Of a stretch of DNA of 64,000 nucleotides, positions 35,771 to 45,835 are shown one piece after another. This stretch comes from Gordonia sp. X0973. GTDB lineage: Bacteria > Actinomycetota > Actinomycetes > Mycobacteriales > Mycobacteriaceae. Below the pieces are notes generated by a model. That model saw nothing but the letters and a program-made list of their open reading frames with translations, ran no database searches and had not been told where the DNA came from. A program made the position numbers and the translations under genes. The DNA lies in contig NZ_CP054691.1 of NCBI RefSeq assembly GCF_013348785.1, positions 3,100,001-3,164,000 on the forward strand, given 5' to 3'. Each line of letters starts with the position of its first letter. Position 1 is the first letter of the stretch.

Positions 35771-36265
35771 CTATTCCTCCGGCGCGCCCGGGTTGCATCG
35801 CGAGGCGATCATCTGGTCCTCGGTGACCACCGGCCGCGTCGGCTCCAGATTCCACGACGGCTTGTCGGGCTGCACCGCACGCGCCCACACCCAGTGGCAG
35901 TCGAACTGAGCCCGCATACCGGGCGAATGCGCCGAGAACTGCTCGTAGCGCCCCGACTTGGCAAGCACCTCGCGCCAGGCCTTGCCCTGCGCGTCGGGCG
36001 AGGTGACGCGGCGACCAGCGGGAGTCGGATACACCTGCAGGCTCGGGCCCACCGAGGTCTGCACCCATTGCGTCCGCGCGATGTAGGGCGGCGGGAGGTA
36101 GACGACCGTCGAGGACGATGCGTCGACGCCGGTGGAGGCGGGTGCGGCAGCGGGCCCGCCGCCGATCGTCGTGTCGACCGGGTCCCGGTCCGACGACCCA
36201 CCGCACCCGGCTAGCACCCCCGCCGCCAGGAGGAGGGCGCCGACCGCGGCCGCCTTCGCCGCCAT
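35771..36265 (-). CDS. lipoprotein resembling DUF2599 proteins
   Basis: 164 residues, function unknown. Seen: signal with lipobox LAGC near residue 21, a Ser/Ala/Pro-rich linker, then a small domain with two cysteines: FDCHWVWARAV and SRCNPGAPEE, with PSWNLEPTRP between. The pattern recalls DUF2599. The ATG at 36265 overlaps the esterase stop (ATGA), so the two exported proteins may be made together. Confidence 0.75.
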   Translation of the reverse strand: MAAKAAAVGALLLAAGVLAGCGGSSDRDPVDTTIGGGPAAAPASTGVDASSSTVVYLPPPYIARTQWVQTSVGPSLQVYPTPAGRRVTSPDAQGKAWREVLAKSGRYEQFSAHSPGMRAQFDCHWVWARAVQPDKPSWNLEPTRPVVTEDQMIASRCNPGAPEE

Positions 36266-37857
36266 CAGGCCGGGACGAGCCCGTGCGCCCGCATCCACGC
36301 CTCGCGGCGCTGCGGGTAGGGGTCGCGCACCATTCGCGAGTGGATGTCGAAGACCATCGTGTCCCGGTGGCCCGCGTCGTAGCGCGACCACTGCAGCTCC
36401 GGCGATCCGGTGCGCGCGAAGGCGGTCCAATGCCCCTGCATCACGCGCGTCATCTTGCCCGTCGCGCGCCAATCGCCGACGGCCAGACCCGCGCCGATCG
36501 CGGTGCGGAAGGCGCCGAAGACGGAGAACAACTCGGTGGCGTGGGTGGCCCGCATACCGCTGGCCCGCAGCACCTTGGTGTCGAAGTCGTAGCGGTACAC
36601 GTAGGTCGGGTTGCCCGCCGCCGCGTGTCCCTCGGCGAAGGCGATCGCCGGTCCCCAGAACACCGAGTCGCCCAGCATGTGGACCGGGTCGCCGCCGCGG
36701 TGCCCCTCGCTGTAGGCGGCCATCAGCGCGGCGCGGTGCTCGACGTCGTTGACGCCGAGGAAGACGTCCTCGCCCTGCGGGAAGATGCCCTCGAGCTGGT
36801 CGCGGTCGTCGCCGGGCAGCATGGCCGCGCCGCGGGTGAACAGCAGCGCCTCGTCCCGGTTGGTGCCGATGATCAGCGGCACCCGGTGGGTGTTGCCGTC
36901 GCGCGCAGCCTGGTTCGGCTCCTGCGGCAGATACTCGGTGCCGAAGGTCGGGCCGAATGGGAGGAATTCGCCGGTACCCGACTGCGGCGAGTAGGCAGTC
37001 AACGCCTTGCTGACCTTGTGCAACTGCCACGCGGTCGCGCTGTGCAGCAGTTCGCGCGCACGCTGCGGGTCGACGGGGGCGCCGCCGCTGCCCGCCCGGT
37101 AGGACGGGTCGTCGAGCATCTTGACGAACTCCTGCCCGAAGTGGGCGGCGGCCTGCGCCGAGATGTTCAGCTCGTTGGCCGGGCTCTGCGCGATGGCCCG
37201 GTGGAACAGCCCCTTCGCCGCCGGCGTCGCGAGCAGCGCGGTCACCGACGATCCGCCCGCGCTCTCACCGAAGACGGTGACGTTGTCCGGGTCGCCGCCG
37301 AACGCGGCGATGTTGGCCTGCACCCATTCCAGCGAGGCCACCTGGTCGCGCAGGCCCAGGTTGTCGTCGATCGGGCGGTCCGGCGAGCCGAACTCGGTGA
37401 AGTCGAGGTAGCCGAACGGGCCGAAGCGGTACTGGACCGTCACGACGACCACGTCGCCGGCCTTCGCCAGCAACGACGCGTCGTACAGCGGTGTGGCCGT
37501 CGCGCCCAGGAGGTACGCGCCGCCGTGGATGAAGACCATCACCGGGCGCGGTGCCGCGCTGATCCGATCCGGCGAGAAGACGTTGAGCGTCAGGCAGTCC
37601 TCGCCGGTGGGCTGGAACCGGCCGGGGCCGACCGCCGTGTAAATCTTGTCCTGGACTTCGGCCGTCCCGTACGAGTCGGCGGCGAAGGTGCCCGACCAGG
37701 GCTGCGCGGGCTGGGGGGCGCGGAACCGCAGCGGCCCGACCGGCGGAGCGGCGAAGGGGATGCCCTTCCAGCTGATCGTCCCGGCCCGAGTGCGCTTGCC
37801 GCGCACGCCCACCACCGGGCCCTGCGCCGTGGTGATGGTGTCATTCATCGCTGTCAT
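36265..37857 (-). CDS. type-B carboxylesterase
   Basis: Alpha/beta-hydrolase of the acetylcholinesterase/carboxylesterase family, about 530 residues. Seen: GIPFAAPPVGPLRF, EDCLTLNVFSP, VFIHGGAYLLG (oxyanion hole), nucleophile FGESAGGSSV, and a His in the last third. No signal peptide, so intracellular. The ATG at 37857 gives the common start; ATG 37848 is possible. Divergent from pxpA with 35 nt between. Confidence 0.92.
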   Translation of the reverse strand: MTAMNDTITTAQGPVVGVRGKRTRAGTISWKGIPFAAPPVGPLRFRAPQPAQPWSGTFAADSYGTAEVQDKIYTAVGPGRFQPTGEDCLTLNVFSPDRISAAPRPVMVFIHGGAYLLGATATPLYDASLLAKAGDVVVVTVQYRFGPFGYLDFTEFGSPDRPIDDNLGLRDQVASLEWVQANIAAFGGDPDNVTVFGESAGGSSVTALLATPAAKGLFHRAIAQSPANELNISAQAAAHFGQEFVKMLDDPSYRAGSGGAPVDPQRARELLHSATAWQLHKVSKALTAYSPQSGTGEFLPFGPTFGTEYLPQEPNQAARDGNTHRVPLIIGTNRDEALLFTRGAAMLPGDDRDQLEGIFPQGEDVFLGVNDVEHRAALMAAYSEGHRGGDPVHMLGDSVFWGPAIAFAEGHAAAGNPTYVYRYDFDTKVLRASGMRATHATELFSVFGAFRTAIGAGLAVGDWRATGKMTRVMQGHWTAFARTGSPELQWSRYDAGHRDTMVFDIHSRMVRDPYPQRREAWMRAHGLVPA

Positions 37858-37892
37858 GGTTATCCAGGGTAATCCCCCTATCATCGGAAGGC

Positions 37893-38645
37893 GTGGCCCG
37901 CACTATCGATTTGAACGCCGACCTGGGTGAGGGCGTTGGCGACGACGAGGCGATGCTGACCGTCGTGACCAGCGCCAACGTCGCATGCGGCTTCCATGCC
38001 GGGTCGCCGACGATCCTGTCCAGAACGTGTCGGGCGGCACACGGCGCCGGGGTCGCGATCGGGGCCCAGGTGTCCTATCCCGACCGTGCGGGATTCGGAC
38101 GCCGGCACATGGCGATGGACGCGGAGGACCTGCGCGCGGACGTCGTCTACCAGATCGGGGCGCTGCGGGCGCTGGCCGCGACGGCCGGTGCGCCGGTCAG
38201 CTACGTGAAGCCGCACGGCGCGCTCTACAACACCGTGGTCTCCGACGAGGAGCAGGCCGCGGCCGTCGTCGCCGCGGTGCTCGACGTGGACCCGGCCCTG
38301 GCGGTGATGGGGTTACCGCAGTCGACGATCCTGGCCCTGGCCCGCGACGCCGGTCTGCCGACGATCACCGAGGCCTTCGCCGACCGCGGCTACCGGCCCG
38401 ACGGCACGCTGGTCCCGCGCACCGAGCCGGGGGCGTTGCTCACCGATTCGGCGCTGATCTCCCGCCGGGTCGTCGACCTCGTCACCACCGGGACGCTCGT
38501 CGCCGTCGACGGTTCGACGATCACCGTCGACGCGGAGTCGATCTGTCTGCACGGCGACACCCCTGGTGCGGTCGAGCACGCCCGTGCGACCCGGGATGCG
38601 CTGCGGGCCGCCGGGGTCGATCTGGCGCCGATCCGGCGCACCTGA
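37893..38645 (+). CDS. pxpA: 5-oxoprolinase subunit A (LamB/YcsF family)
   Basis: Part of the PxpABC 5-oxoprolinase that opens pyroglutamate to glutamate at the cost of ATP. Seen: IDLNADLGEG at the start, ANVACGFHAG, YVKPHGALYN, and ICLHGDTPGAV near the end. 250 residues as usual. GTG start with GGAAGG before it. The pxpB and pxpC partners are not next to it here, which is odd for this family, so they should be elsewhere. Confidence 0.92.
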   Translation: MARTIDLNADLGEGVGDDEAMLTVVTSANVACGFHAGSPTILSRTCRAAHGAGVAIGAQVSYPDRAGFGRRHMAMDAEDLRADVVYQIGALRALAATAGAPVSYVKPHGALYNTVVSDEEQAAAVVAAVLDVDPALAVMGLPQSTILALARDAGLPTITEAFADRGYRPDGTLVPRTEPGALLTDSALISRRVVDLVTTGTLVAVDGSTITVDAESICLHGDTPGAVEHARATRDALRAAGVDLAPIRRT

Positions 38646-38646
38646 G

Positions 38647-39600
38647 CTAGGCCTGGCGGCGCTGGCGGGCGAAGTCGGCCAGCACGACCCCCGCGGCGAC
38701 CGAGGCGTTGAGGCTCTCGACGTCGCCGGCCATCGGGATGGCCAGGACCGAGTCGCAGGTCTCGCGCACCAGGCGGGACAGCCCCTTGCCCTCGGAGCCG
38801 ACGACGACCACCGTCGGGCCGGTGCCGTCGTAGTCGTCGAGGCTGACCGCGCCCTCGGTGTCGAGGCCGACGATCTGCGCCCCGGACTTCGCCCAGTCCT
38901 TGAGCGTGCGGGTCAGATTCGGCGCCTGCGCGACGGGCAGCCGCGCCGCCGCCCCCGCGCTGGTCCGCCACGCCACCGCGGTGACGCTGGCGCTGCGCCG
39001 CTGCGGGATCAGCACGCCGTGACCGCCGAAGGCGGCAACCGAGCGGATGACCGCCCCCAGGTTGCGCGGGTCGGTGATGTTGTCCAATGCCACCAGCAGC
39101 GGCGGCCGGCCGGAGTCGATCGCCGCGGCCATCAGGTCGTCGGGGTGGGCGTAGGAATACGCCGGCACCTGCAGGCCGATGCCCTGGTGCAACCCGTTCG
39201 ACGACATGCGGTCGAGTTCGTTGCGGGTGACCTCGAGGATCGAGATACCCTTTTGTCCGGCCAGCTGCACCGCCTCGGTGACCCGCTCGTCGGCCTCCAT
39301 GCCGGTCACCAGGTACAGCGCGGTCGCCGGGACGCCCGCGCGCAGGCACTCGACGACGGGATTGCGGCCGAGCACGTACTCGGGGGCGTCGTCGTCCCGG
39401 GCCGGGCGTCGGCGGTTCGGCGCCTGCTTCTGCGCCGCGACCTTGCGCTTGTGAGCGGCGTGGTAGACGCGGTCCTCCGCCTTCGGGGTGGCGCCGCGCG
39501 CCTCGAGTCCGCGGCGGCGCTGACCGCCCGATCCGACGACCTGCCCCTTCTTCGTCCCCGACTTGCGCACCGCGCCGCGCCGCTTGGAGTTTCCGGCCAT
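38647..39600 (-). CDS. rlmB: 23S rRNA 2'-O-methyltransferase, SpoU family (RlmB-like)
   Basis: SPOUT methyltransferase acting on 23S rRNA ribose (G2251 in E. coli). Seen: basic disordered N-terminus (1-70, [14 protein letters not shown]), [13 protein letters not shown] substrate-binding domain, then [29 protein letters not shown] and [11 protein letters not shown] knot motifs. 317 residues. The start at ATG 39600 shares its A with the cysS TGA (TGATG). Corresponds to Rv3579c. Confidence 0.92.
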   Translation of the reverse strand: MAGNSKRRGAVRKSGTKKGQVVGSGGQRRRGLEARGATPKAEDRVYHAAHKRKVAAQKQAPNRRRPARDDDAPEYVLGRNPVVECLRAGVPATALYLVTGMEADERVTEAVQLAGQKGISILEVTRNELDRMSSNGLHQGIGLQVPAYSYAHPDDLMAAAIDSGRPPLLVALDNITDPRNLGAVIRSVAAFGGHGVLIPQRRSASVTAVAWRTSAGAAARLPVAQAPNLTRTLKDWAKSGAQIVGLDTEGAVSLDDYDGTGPTVVVVGSEGKGLSRLVRETCDSVLAIPMAGDVESLNASVAAGVVLADFARQRRQA

Positions 39601-41024
39601 CACGCACCTTCCTTCGGTTTACCGGCGCGAGCCGAGTCGTCTGTATGCAGCGACCACTGGGCGCCGTCGGGGGTATCGGTCACTTCGACGCCGGCCGCGG
39701 CCAGGCGGTCGCGCACCTCGTCGGCGACGACCCAATCCTTGTCGGCCCGCGCCTTTGCCCGACGGTCCAGATCGGCCCGCACGAGGACGTCGAGGGCGTT
39801 GTGTGCCGCCGGGTCCTCGCGTCCGTTGGCCCAGTTCGCCGCCATCGGGTCGACGCCGAGGATGTCGCACATCGCGCGCACGGAGGCCGCCACCTCAATG
39901 GCCGCGTCGGTGTCGCCGTTCTCCAGGGCGGTGTTGCCCGAGCGGACGGCGTTGTGGATCACCGCGAGGGCCGCCGGTACGCCCAAATCGTCGTCGAGCG
40001 CCGCGGTGAACTCCGGTGTCACGGTGCCCACCGGTACCGATCCGCACCGCGAATCCACCCGTCGCACAAAGGCTTCCAGTCGACGGTAGGCGGTGGCCGC
40101 CTCCTGCAGCGCCCCCTCCGAATACTCCAGCATGGAGCGGTAGTGGGCGCTGCCCAGGTAGTAGCGGAGCTCGACGGGGCGCACCTTGCGCAGCATCTCC
40201 GGGATGGCGACGACGTTGCCGAGCGACTTGCTCATCTTCTCGCCGCTCATCGTCACCCAGCCGTTGTGCAGCCAGTAGCGGGCGAACGGGTCGCCGGCGC
40301 CGACGCTCTGGGCGATCTCGTTCTCGTGATGGGGGAAGACCAGGTCCATGCCGCCGCAGTGGATGTCGAACTCGGGACCGAGCAGCCCGGTCGCCATCGC
40401 CGAGCACTCCAGGTGCCAGCCGGGGCGTCCCGGACCCCACGGGGTGTCCCACGACGGCTCGCCTGGCTTGGCGGCCTTCCACAGCGTGAAGTCGCGCGGG
40501 TCGCGCTTGCCGGTGCCCGCGCTCTCCCCCTGGTGCACGTCGTCGAGCTTGTGGCCGGAGAGGGAGCCGTAGGAGGGCAGGCTCTGCACGTCGAAGTAGA
40601 CGTTGCCGTCGGCGACGTAGGCGTGGCCGCGGTCGATCAGCCGCTGCATGTAGACGATCATCTGCGGCACGAAGCCGGTGGCGCGCGGTTCCGCCGACGG
40701 CGGCAGGACTCCGAGCGCGCGATAGGCGTCGTCGAAGGCGCGCTCGTGGGTTGCGGCCCACTCCCACCACGGGCGGCCCGCCTCGTCGGCCTTGCGCAGG
40801 ATCTTGTCGTCGATGTCGGTGACGTTGCGGACGAACAGCACGTCGTTGCCCTGATGGGCGAGCCAGCGGCGCAGCACGTCGAAGGCGATGCCGCTGCGGA
40901 CGTGCCCGATGTGCGGCACCCCCTGCACCGTCGCCCCACACAGGTACACCGTCACCCGTCCGTCGTGCAACGGGCGGAACTCGCGCAGCTCGCGCGCAGC
41001 GGTGTCGTACAGGCGTAGGGTCAC
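39600..41024 (-). CDS. cysS: cysteinyl-tRNA synthetase
   Basis: Class I aminoacyl-tRNA synthetase charging tRNA-Cys. Seen: zinc Cys in [13 protein letters not shown] motif as [15 protein letters not shown]-type region ([12 protein letters not shown]), [14 protein letters not shown] in [10 protein letters not shown]. 474 residues. GTG start at 41024; upstream reading is not conserved. The related mycothiol ligase MshC would lack the long C-terminal anticodon helix domain, which is present here. Confidence 0.95.
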   Translation of the reverse strand: MTLRLYDTAARELREFRPLHDGRVTVYLCGATVQGVPHIGHVRSGIAFDVLRRWLAHQGNDVLFVRNVTDIDDKILRKADEAGRPWWEWAATHERAFDDAYRALGVLPPSAEPRATGFVPQMIVYMQRLIDRGHAYVADGNVYFDVQSLPSYGSLSGHKLDDVHQGESAGTGKRDPRDFTLWKAAKPGEPSWDTPWGPGRPGWHLECSAMATGLLGPEFDIHCGGMDLVFPHHENEIAQSVGAGDPFARYWLHNGWVTMSGEKMSKSLGNVVAIPEMLRKVRPVELRYYLGSAHYRSMLEYSEGALQEAATAYRRLEAFVRRVDSRCGSVPVGTVTPEFTAALDDDLGVPAALAVIHNAVRSGNTALENGDTDAAIEVAASVRAMCDILGVDPMAANWANGREDPAAHNALDVLVRADLDRRAKARADKDWVVADEVRDRLAAAGVEVTDTPDGAQWSLHTDDSARAGKPKEGA

Positions 41025-41073
41025 GACCTGCGATCCTACCGGGCGTCGCGGGTCGCGCGCGGGCCCACCGCCG

Positions 41074-41556
41074 TCAGTGCTCGGCGGTGCGCGGCGCCGC
41101 GTCGACCAGGGCCGTCGCCATCGCCGCAATGCCTTCGCCGCGCCCGGTCAGCCCGAGGCCGTCGGTCGTCGTCGCGGAGACCGAGACCGGCGCCCCCAGC
41201 GCCGCCGAGAGAACCCCCGCGGCCTCCTCGCGGCGGGGACCGATCCGGGGCCGGTTGCCGATGACCTGCACCGCCCCGTTGACGACGACGAGTCCCGCCT
41301 CGCTCACGAGTGCCGCGACGTGCTCGAGCATGCGGACCCCGGAGACGCCGTCCCATTCGGATCGACCTGTACCGAAGACGCTGCCGAGGTCGCCGAGCCC
41401 GGCGGCGGACAGCACCGCGTCGCAGAGGGCGTGGGCCCCGACATCCCCGTCGGAGTGCCCCTCGCAGCCGTCGTCGTCGGGGAAGTGCAGGCCGACCAGC
41501 CAACAGGGCACGCCCCGCGCGATCTTGTGCACGTCGCTACCGATGCCGACTCGCAT
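41074..41556 (-). CDS. ispF: 2-C-methyl-D-erythritol 2,4-cyclodiphosphate synthase
   Basis: Fifth step of the MEP isoprenoid pathway. Seen: GIGSDVHKI with metal Asp and His, [17 protein letters not shown], and the C-terminal [16 protein letters not shown]. 160 residues. ATG 41556 is 1 nt after the ispD stop. Same neighbours as Rv3581c. Confidence 0.96.
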   Translation of the reverse strand: MRVGIGSDVHKIARGVPCWLVGLHFPDDDGCEGHSDGDVGAHALCDAVLSAAGLGDLGSVFGTGRSEWDGVSGVRMLEHVAALVSEAGLVVVNGAVQVIGNRPRIGPRREEAAGVLSAALGAPVSVSATTTDGLGLTGRGEGIAAMATALVDAAPRTAEH

Positions 41557-41557
41557 G

Positions 41558-42232
41558 TCAGTCCCACCCTTTCGCCATGGCGCGCGCCAGGCGCAAATCC
41601 CACGGGGTCGTGATCTTGAAGGCATCGGGGTCGCCGTCGACGACGACCACGGGAATCCCGGCCCGCTCGGCCAGCCCGGCGTCATCGGTCGCGACATCCC
41701 CATCGCCGGCGTACGCGCGCACCAGGGCGTCGGCGTGGAATCCCTGCGGGGTTTGGATCGCGCGGAGTTCGGCGCGGTCCACGGTGACGACGACGCCACC
41801 GTCGGAATCGGTCTTCTTGAGGGTGTCGACGACGGGCAGCCCGGGCACGACGGCGGGGTGACCGGCGCGCAGGGCCGCGACGACGCGGGCGAAGACGGCC
41901 GACGGGGTGAAGGGCCGCGCGGCGTCGTGCACCAAGACGAATTCGCCGGTGCTGTGCGCCAAGCCGGCGCGAACGGAATCGGAGCGCTCCGCACCGCCGG
42001 CCACGACCACGATCTCGCAATCGGCCTCGGGCAGCTCGGCTCGCGTCCGCTCGACCAGCTCACCGGGTACGACGACGACGATGCGATCCACGTCGAGTCC
42101 GGGCGCGCCGGTGATCGAGCCGACCGTGCGGGCCAAGACGGTGGCACCGCCGACGTCCACGAACGCCTTGGGTCGGTCCTCGCCCAGCCGGACGCCCGAT
42201 CCCGCAGCCGGGATGATGACCGATGTCGACAA
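41558..42232 (-). CDS. ispD: 2-C-methyl-D-erythritol 4-phosphate cytidylyltransferase
   Basis: Third step of the MEP pathway, making CDP-methylerythritol. Seen: [51 protein letters not shown]. 224 residues. The only in-frame start giving the full nucleotide motif is a TTG at 42232, without a good Shine-Dalgarno; coupling to carD 20 nt upstream probably supports translation. Confidence 0.95.
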   Translation of the reverse strand: MSTSVIIPAAGSGVRLGEDRPKAFVDVGGATVLARTVGSITGAPGLDVDRIVVVVPGELVERTRAELPEADCEIVVVAGGAERSDSVRAGLAHSTGEFVLVHDAARPFTPSAVFARVVAALRAGHPAVVPGLPVVDTLKKTDSDGGVVVTVDRAELRAIQTPQGFHADALVRAYAGDGDVATDDAGLAERAGIPVVVVDGDPDAFKITTPWDLRLARAMAKGWD

Positions 42233-42252
42233 CTGCGGCTGCTGGGAGTGGG

Positions 42253-42741
42253 TTACGAAGCGGCGGCCAGCACCTCGTCGAGAATGGTCGATGCCTTCTC
42301 GTCGTCGGTGTTCTGGGCCAGCGAGAGTTCGTCGACGAGGACGCGGCGCGCACGGGTCAGCATGCGCTTCTCCCCGGCGGAGAGTCCGCGGTCCTGCTCG
42401 CGACGCCAGAGGTCGCGCACGATCTCGGCGACCTTGATGATGTCGCCGGAGATCAGCTTCTCCTGGTTGGCCTTGAAGCGGCGGGCCCAGTTGGTGGGTT
42501 CCTCGGTGTGCGGCGCGCGCAGCACCTGGAAGACCTGGTCGAGTCCCTCTTCACCGACGACGTCGCGAACACCGACGTACTCCAGCTTCGACGAAGGGAT
42601 CTGAACGGTCATGTCACCGTCGGTCACCTTCAATACGAGGTATTCGACCGGCTCGCCCTTGATGGTGCGGGTGACGATGTCTTCGACCCGCGCGGCACCA
42701 TGATGGGGGTAAACAACGGTGTCGCCAACTTTGAAATTCAT
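42253..42741 (-). CDS. carD: CarD-type RNA polymerase-binding regulator
   Basis: Binds the RNA polymerase beta subunit and stabilises open complexes at rRNA and other promoters. Seen: [18 protein letters not shown] (Tudor-like RNAP-interacting domain), [11 protein letters not shown] and the helical C-terminal DNA-binding part ([17 protein letters not shown]). 162 residues, the same length as the mycobacterial protein. ATG at 42741 with AAAGGGG upstream; the longer frame to 42816 is not conserved. Confidence 0.97.
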   Translation of the reverse strand: MNFKVGDTVVYPHHGAARVEDIVTRTIKGEPVEYLVLKVTDGDMTVQIPSSKLEYVGVRDVVGEEGLDQVFQVLRAPHTEEPTNWARRFKANQEKLISGDIIKVAEIVRDLWRREQDRGLSAGEKRMLTRARRVLVDELSLAQNTDDEKASTILDEVLAAAS

Positions 42742-43042
42742 GAACGTAGCGCCCCTTTCAACTGAGGTAAGTCTAACACGCGGCTCCGACAGCCATTTCT
42801 CAACGGTGCAGGTCAAAAGGCTGATCGAGGCCCTTTGCGCTGGCCAGGGCGACTATCGAGCCTCTACTACAGGCTGTGGTACAGCCCACTGGACAATGCC
42901 GGTTGTGGTCTGCGCACCGGAGTTTCTCCGACGAATCTCACGACCCCGCGGGACGTGGGGGCACCGCGCCCACTACGCTGCGTAGTGAGGTTCCCGTGCC
43001 CGTGGTGCGGGAACACGAAGACCACCAGCTGGAGGATTCACG
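42742..43042. other. 301-nt divergent regulatory region between carD and lpqE
   Basis: The only gene-free stretch of about 300 nt. Three dyads are visible: GGCTGT-GGT-ACAGCC (42872-42886), CACTACG-CTG-CGTAGTG (42971-42987) and GTTCCCG/CGGGAAC with an 11-nt loop (42990-43014), the last two in the likely lpqE leader. TAGACT-like -10 sequence sits about 25 nt before the carD ATG, but no matching -35 was found. Open frames crossing it look spurious. Confidence 0.5.
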
Positions 43043-43645
43043 GTGACCCTGCTCTCCCAGTCCGCGTTCACGTCCGGACTCGTCAAGTCCGCGCTCGCCG
43101 TCGCGATCGGCGCCGCCGTCGTCGCGACCGGCACCGCCTGCGGTTCCGGCCAGGTGTCGCAGACCGCGACGCAGGCGCCGGCCATCAACGGGGCCGTCGT
43201 CCGCGACGGCAACCTCACCCTGAACGACGTGCAGGTCATCTACCCGACCGCCACCGACTCCACGGCGGTCTTCGCCGCCGGCGGCCCGTACAAGCTGGCC
43301 TTCGTCATCAGCAACGACGACCCGGTGAACAACACCAAGCTGGTCTCCATCACCGCGCCGACCGGAACCGTCGCCCTCGACGGCGACACCACGGTCCCCG
43401 CCGGGTTGGCGCTGCGCGCGGGCGAGCCGGCCGGGATGACGCCGACCGAGGGGCAGAAGTTCCTCAGCGCCACCCTCAGCAACGCCGGACAGACCGTCTC
43501 GCCCGGCCTGACCGTGCCGCTGACCTTCAACTTCAACACCAACGGCAAGGCCACCAGCGTCAAGGTGGACACCCCGGTCGACGCCGGCGCACTCATGGAG
43601 CGCAAGGACAAGGATCCGTCCGACTCGGCCGAGACCGAGCACTGA
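43043..43645 (+). CDS. lpqE: LpqE-like secreted lipoprotein
   Basis: 200 residues, an exported lipoprotein of unknown function at the place of Rv3584. Seen: signal core VKSALAVAIGAAVVA with lipobox GTAC near residue 33, then a beta-rich domain (VVRDGNLTLNDVQVIYP, YKLAFVISND) with an acidic/charged tail. The fold resembles PCuAC-like copper proteins, but the Met/His ligands of that family are not seen. GTG start with GGAGG eight bases upstream. Confidence 0.85.
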   Translation: MTLLSQSAFTSGLVKSALAVAIGAAVVATGTACGSGQVSQTATQAPAINGAVVRDGNLTLNDVQVIYPTATDSTAVFAAGGPYKLAFVISNDDPVNNTKLVSITAPTGTVALDGDTTVPAGLALRAGEPAGMTPTEGQKFLSATLSNAGQTVSPGLTVPLTFNFNTNGKATSVKVDTPVDAGALMERKDKDPSDSAETEH

Positions 43646-43702
43646 ACCGTCCTCGTCACCGCCGCACCGCCGACTGTCCGACCCCGCCCCTAGGCTGAGC
43701 CG

Positions 43703-45106
43703 GTGGCAGTCAAGACTCGAGCCGTCTATCGGTGCAGCGCCTGCGGGCACCAACCCGCCAAGTGGGTGGGCCGCTGCCCGGAATGCGGTGAGTGGGGAAC
43801 CGTCGACGAGGCCGTCGCCGCGTCGACGTCCAAGAGCCGCGGAACCGTCGGCGTCGCGCCGTCGAGCCCGGCGCGCCGCCTCACCGAGGTGGGTTCGGAG
43901 GCGGCCAAGGTCATCCCGACCGGGATCGGCGAATTCGACCGCGTCCTGGGCCGCGGGGTGGTCCCCGGATCGGTGATCCTGCTGGCGGGTGAACCGGGCG
44001 TCGGGAAGTCGACCCTGCTCCTAGAGGCCGCCAAGCACTGGGCCGGCGGCGGTCGGCGCGTCCTATACGTCACCGGCGAGGAATCCGCCGGTCAGGTCCG
44101 GTTGCGGGCCGAGCGCACCGACGCGGTCCACGAGAACGTCTACCTCGCCGCCGAATCCGACCTCGCGACGGTCCTCGGCCACGTCACCGAGGTCGACCCG
44201 ACCCTGCTCATCGTCGACTCGGTGCAGACGATGGTCGCCACCGACTCCGACGGCGTGCACGGCGGCGTCACCCAGATCCGGGCGGTCACCACCGCACTCG
44301 TCTCGTTGGCGAAGAACAGCGGCACCGCGGTCATCCTCGTCGGGCACGTCACGAAGGACGGGGCCGTCGCCGGGCCGCGCTCGTTGGAACACCTCGTCGA
44401 CGTCGTGCTCAGCTTCGAGGGCGACCGGCACTCGCCGCTGCGCATGGTCCGCGGGATCAAGAACCGCTTCGGCGCCGCCGACGAGGTGGGCTGCTTCGAG
44501 CAGCGCGACAACGGTATCCACCAGGTCACCGACCCGTCCGGGATCTTCTGGCACCAGCGCCAGGGCGACGTCACCGGCTCGGCCGTGCTGGTCACGATGG
44601 ACGGCAAGCGCGCCCTCGTCGGGGAGATCCAGGCGCTGGCGAATCCCACCGAGATGAACATTCCGCGCCGCGCGGTCTCCGGGTTGGACAGCGCACGCGT
44701 GGCGATGGTCCTGGCGGTGCTGCAGGCCCGATTGGGCTTGAAGAAGATCGGCACGTCGGAGGTCTACGCGTCGACGGTGGGCGGCATGAAGGTCACCGAA
44801 CCGGCCGCCGACCTGGCGATCGCGATGGCGGTCGCCTCGGTTGTCGACGGTCGCGCCATCCCGTTCACGACGGTCGCGATCGGCGAGGTCGGCCTGGCCG
44901 GCGAGGTCCGCCCGGTCAGCGCGTTGACCCGCCGGGTCGCCGAGGCGAAGCGGCTCGGCTTCCGCCATGCCGTCATCCCCGCGGCGGGCGCCGACCGTGA
45001 GGACCTGCCCGGCGGCATCCGCATCACCCGGGTCTCCAACCTCGCCGAGGCCGTCGACGCCTGCCTGCACGGCAGTGGCCGCGGTCCGGTAAACCCCGAC
45101 TTCTGA
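43703..45106 (+). CDS. radA: DNA repair protein RadA (Sms)
   Basis: RecA-like ATPase that helps branch migration in recombination. Seen: zinc finger CSACGHQ...CPECGEWG at the N-terminus, Walker A GEPGVGKSTLL, Walker B LLIVDSVQTM, KNRFGAADEVG motif and a C-terminal Lon-protease-like domain. 467 residues, GTG start. In many actinobacteria radA is next to disA, and DisA activity is held by RadA; here a thioesterase gene lies between them on the other strand. Confidence 0.96.
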   Translation: MAVKTRAVYRCSACGHQPAKWVGRCPECGEWGTVDEAVAASTSKSRGTVGVAPSSPARRLTEVGSEAAKVIPTGIGEFDRVLGRGVVPGSVILLAGEPGVGKSTLLLEAAKHWAGGGRRVLYVTGEESAGQVRLRAERTDAVHENVYLAAESDLATVLGHVTEVDPTLLIVDSVQTMVATDSDGVHGGVTQIRAVTTALVSLAKNSGTAVILVGHVTKDGAVAGPRSLEHLVDVVLSFEGDRHSPLRMVRGIKNRFGAADEVGCFEQRDNGIHQVTDPSGIFWHQRQGDVTGSAVLVTMDGKRALVGEIQALANPTEMNIPRRAVSGLDSARVAMVLAVLQARLGLKKIGTSEVYASTVGGMKVTEPAADLAIAMAVASVVDGRAIPFTTVAIGEVGLAGEVRPVSALTRRVAEAKRLGFRHAVIPAAGADREDLPGGIRITRVSNLAEAVDACLHGSGRGPVNPDF

Positions 45107-45115
45107 CGTCGCGTT

Positions 45116-45225
45116 GGTCGAGTGGATCCGAGCCCCTGGGCGAGGAACCGTATCGAGACCCTGGGCACCCCAACCATGCCGAGTGGGCACCCCAACCCCG
45201 TCGAGTGGGCAGTCCCGGCGACTAC
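45116..45225. repeat. REP-like inverted element plus three 22-bp repeats
   Basis: 45116-45160 starts GGTCGAGTGGATCCGAGC and ends TATCGAGACC, an interspersed element type common in Gordonia/Rhodococcus. Directly after it TGGGCAC recurs at 45162, 45184 and 45206, an exact 22-bp period with CCCCAACC following the first two. The same units, reversed, form the array at 52245. The last bases overlap the stop end of the minus-strand thioesterase gene. Confidence 0.75.
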
Positions 45226-45785
45226 GGGCTCGAGTACTTGGTCCAGCGCTGGTGCTCGTCGGGACGCTGCGAGTTGGCCACGTGGGAGGCGAAATGCTCT
45301 CGTGGATCGATACCGATGAACAGGGCACGGCTCGTCGCGACCGGCTCCGCGGCGGTTTCCGGCCCGTCGACGAAGGCGGCGGCGCGGGTGTAGATCTTGC
45401 GCCGATCCCGGCCCAGCACCTCTGCGGTGAACCGCAACGACGACTCGATCGGGATGGGCCGCATGAAATCGATCTCCAGGTGGCCGGTGACCACCGGGAC
45501 ACCGATGAGAAGGGCCGTCGTGCCCATCACCTCGTCGAAGGCCGCCGACAGGATGCCGCCGTGGATCACCCCCGGCCCGCCTTCCATCCACGATCGCACC
45601 TGCATCGTCGCGGTCGACGCCACGCCCTCGCCGGCCGTGACGGTGACGTGCAGCCCGTTGACCGCGTCGTCGCCGCAGCCGTAGCAGAGGGCGTGGTGAT
45701 AGCGCATCGCCTCGCCCGGTCGCCTGGCCTTCGGGTGACGGCTGACCGACTCGAGGTCGTCGGGTATCGCGAATGGTGTTCTCAC
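45222..45785 (-). CDS. PaaI-type hotdog thioesterase
   Basis: Hotdog protein of about 187 residues. Seen: [33 protein letters not shown] with the HGG helix, and [14 protein letters not shown]. Likely an acyl-CoA thioesterase. The start is unsure: GTG 45785 would suit a leaderless transcript from TAGACT on the minus strand, while ATG 45812 adds nine residues. Divergent from disA. Confidence 0.83.
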   Translation of the reverse strand: MRTPFAIPDDLESVSRHPKARRPGEAMRYHHALCYGCGDDAVNGLHVTVTAGEGVASTATMQVRSWMEGGPGVIHGGILSAAFDEVMGTTALLIGVPVVTGHLEIDFMRPIPIESSLRFTAEVLGRDRRKIYTRAAAFVDGPETAAEPVATSRALFIGIDPREHFASHVANSQRPDEHQRWTKYSSP

Positions 45786-45835
45786 AGACCGATAGTCTAG
45801 TTTCTGACGCATCCCTGCTCGTGTCTGGAGACGCC

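Noticed and set aside
42719..42985. Small open frame across the carD-lpqE gap
   Set aside because: It overlaps the carD start, lacks a ribosome site and has no recognisable sequence; dyads suit a regulatory region better.
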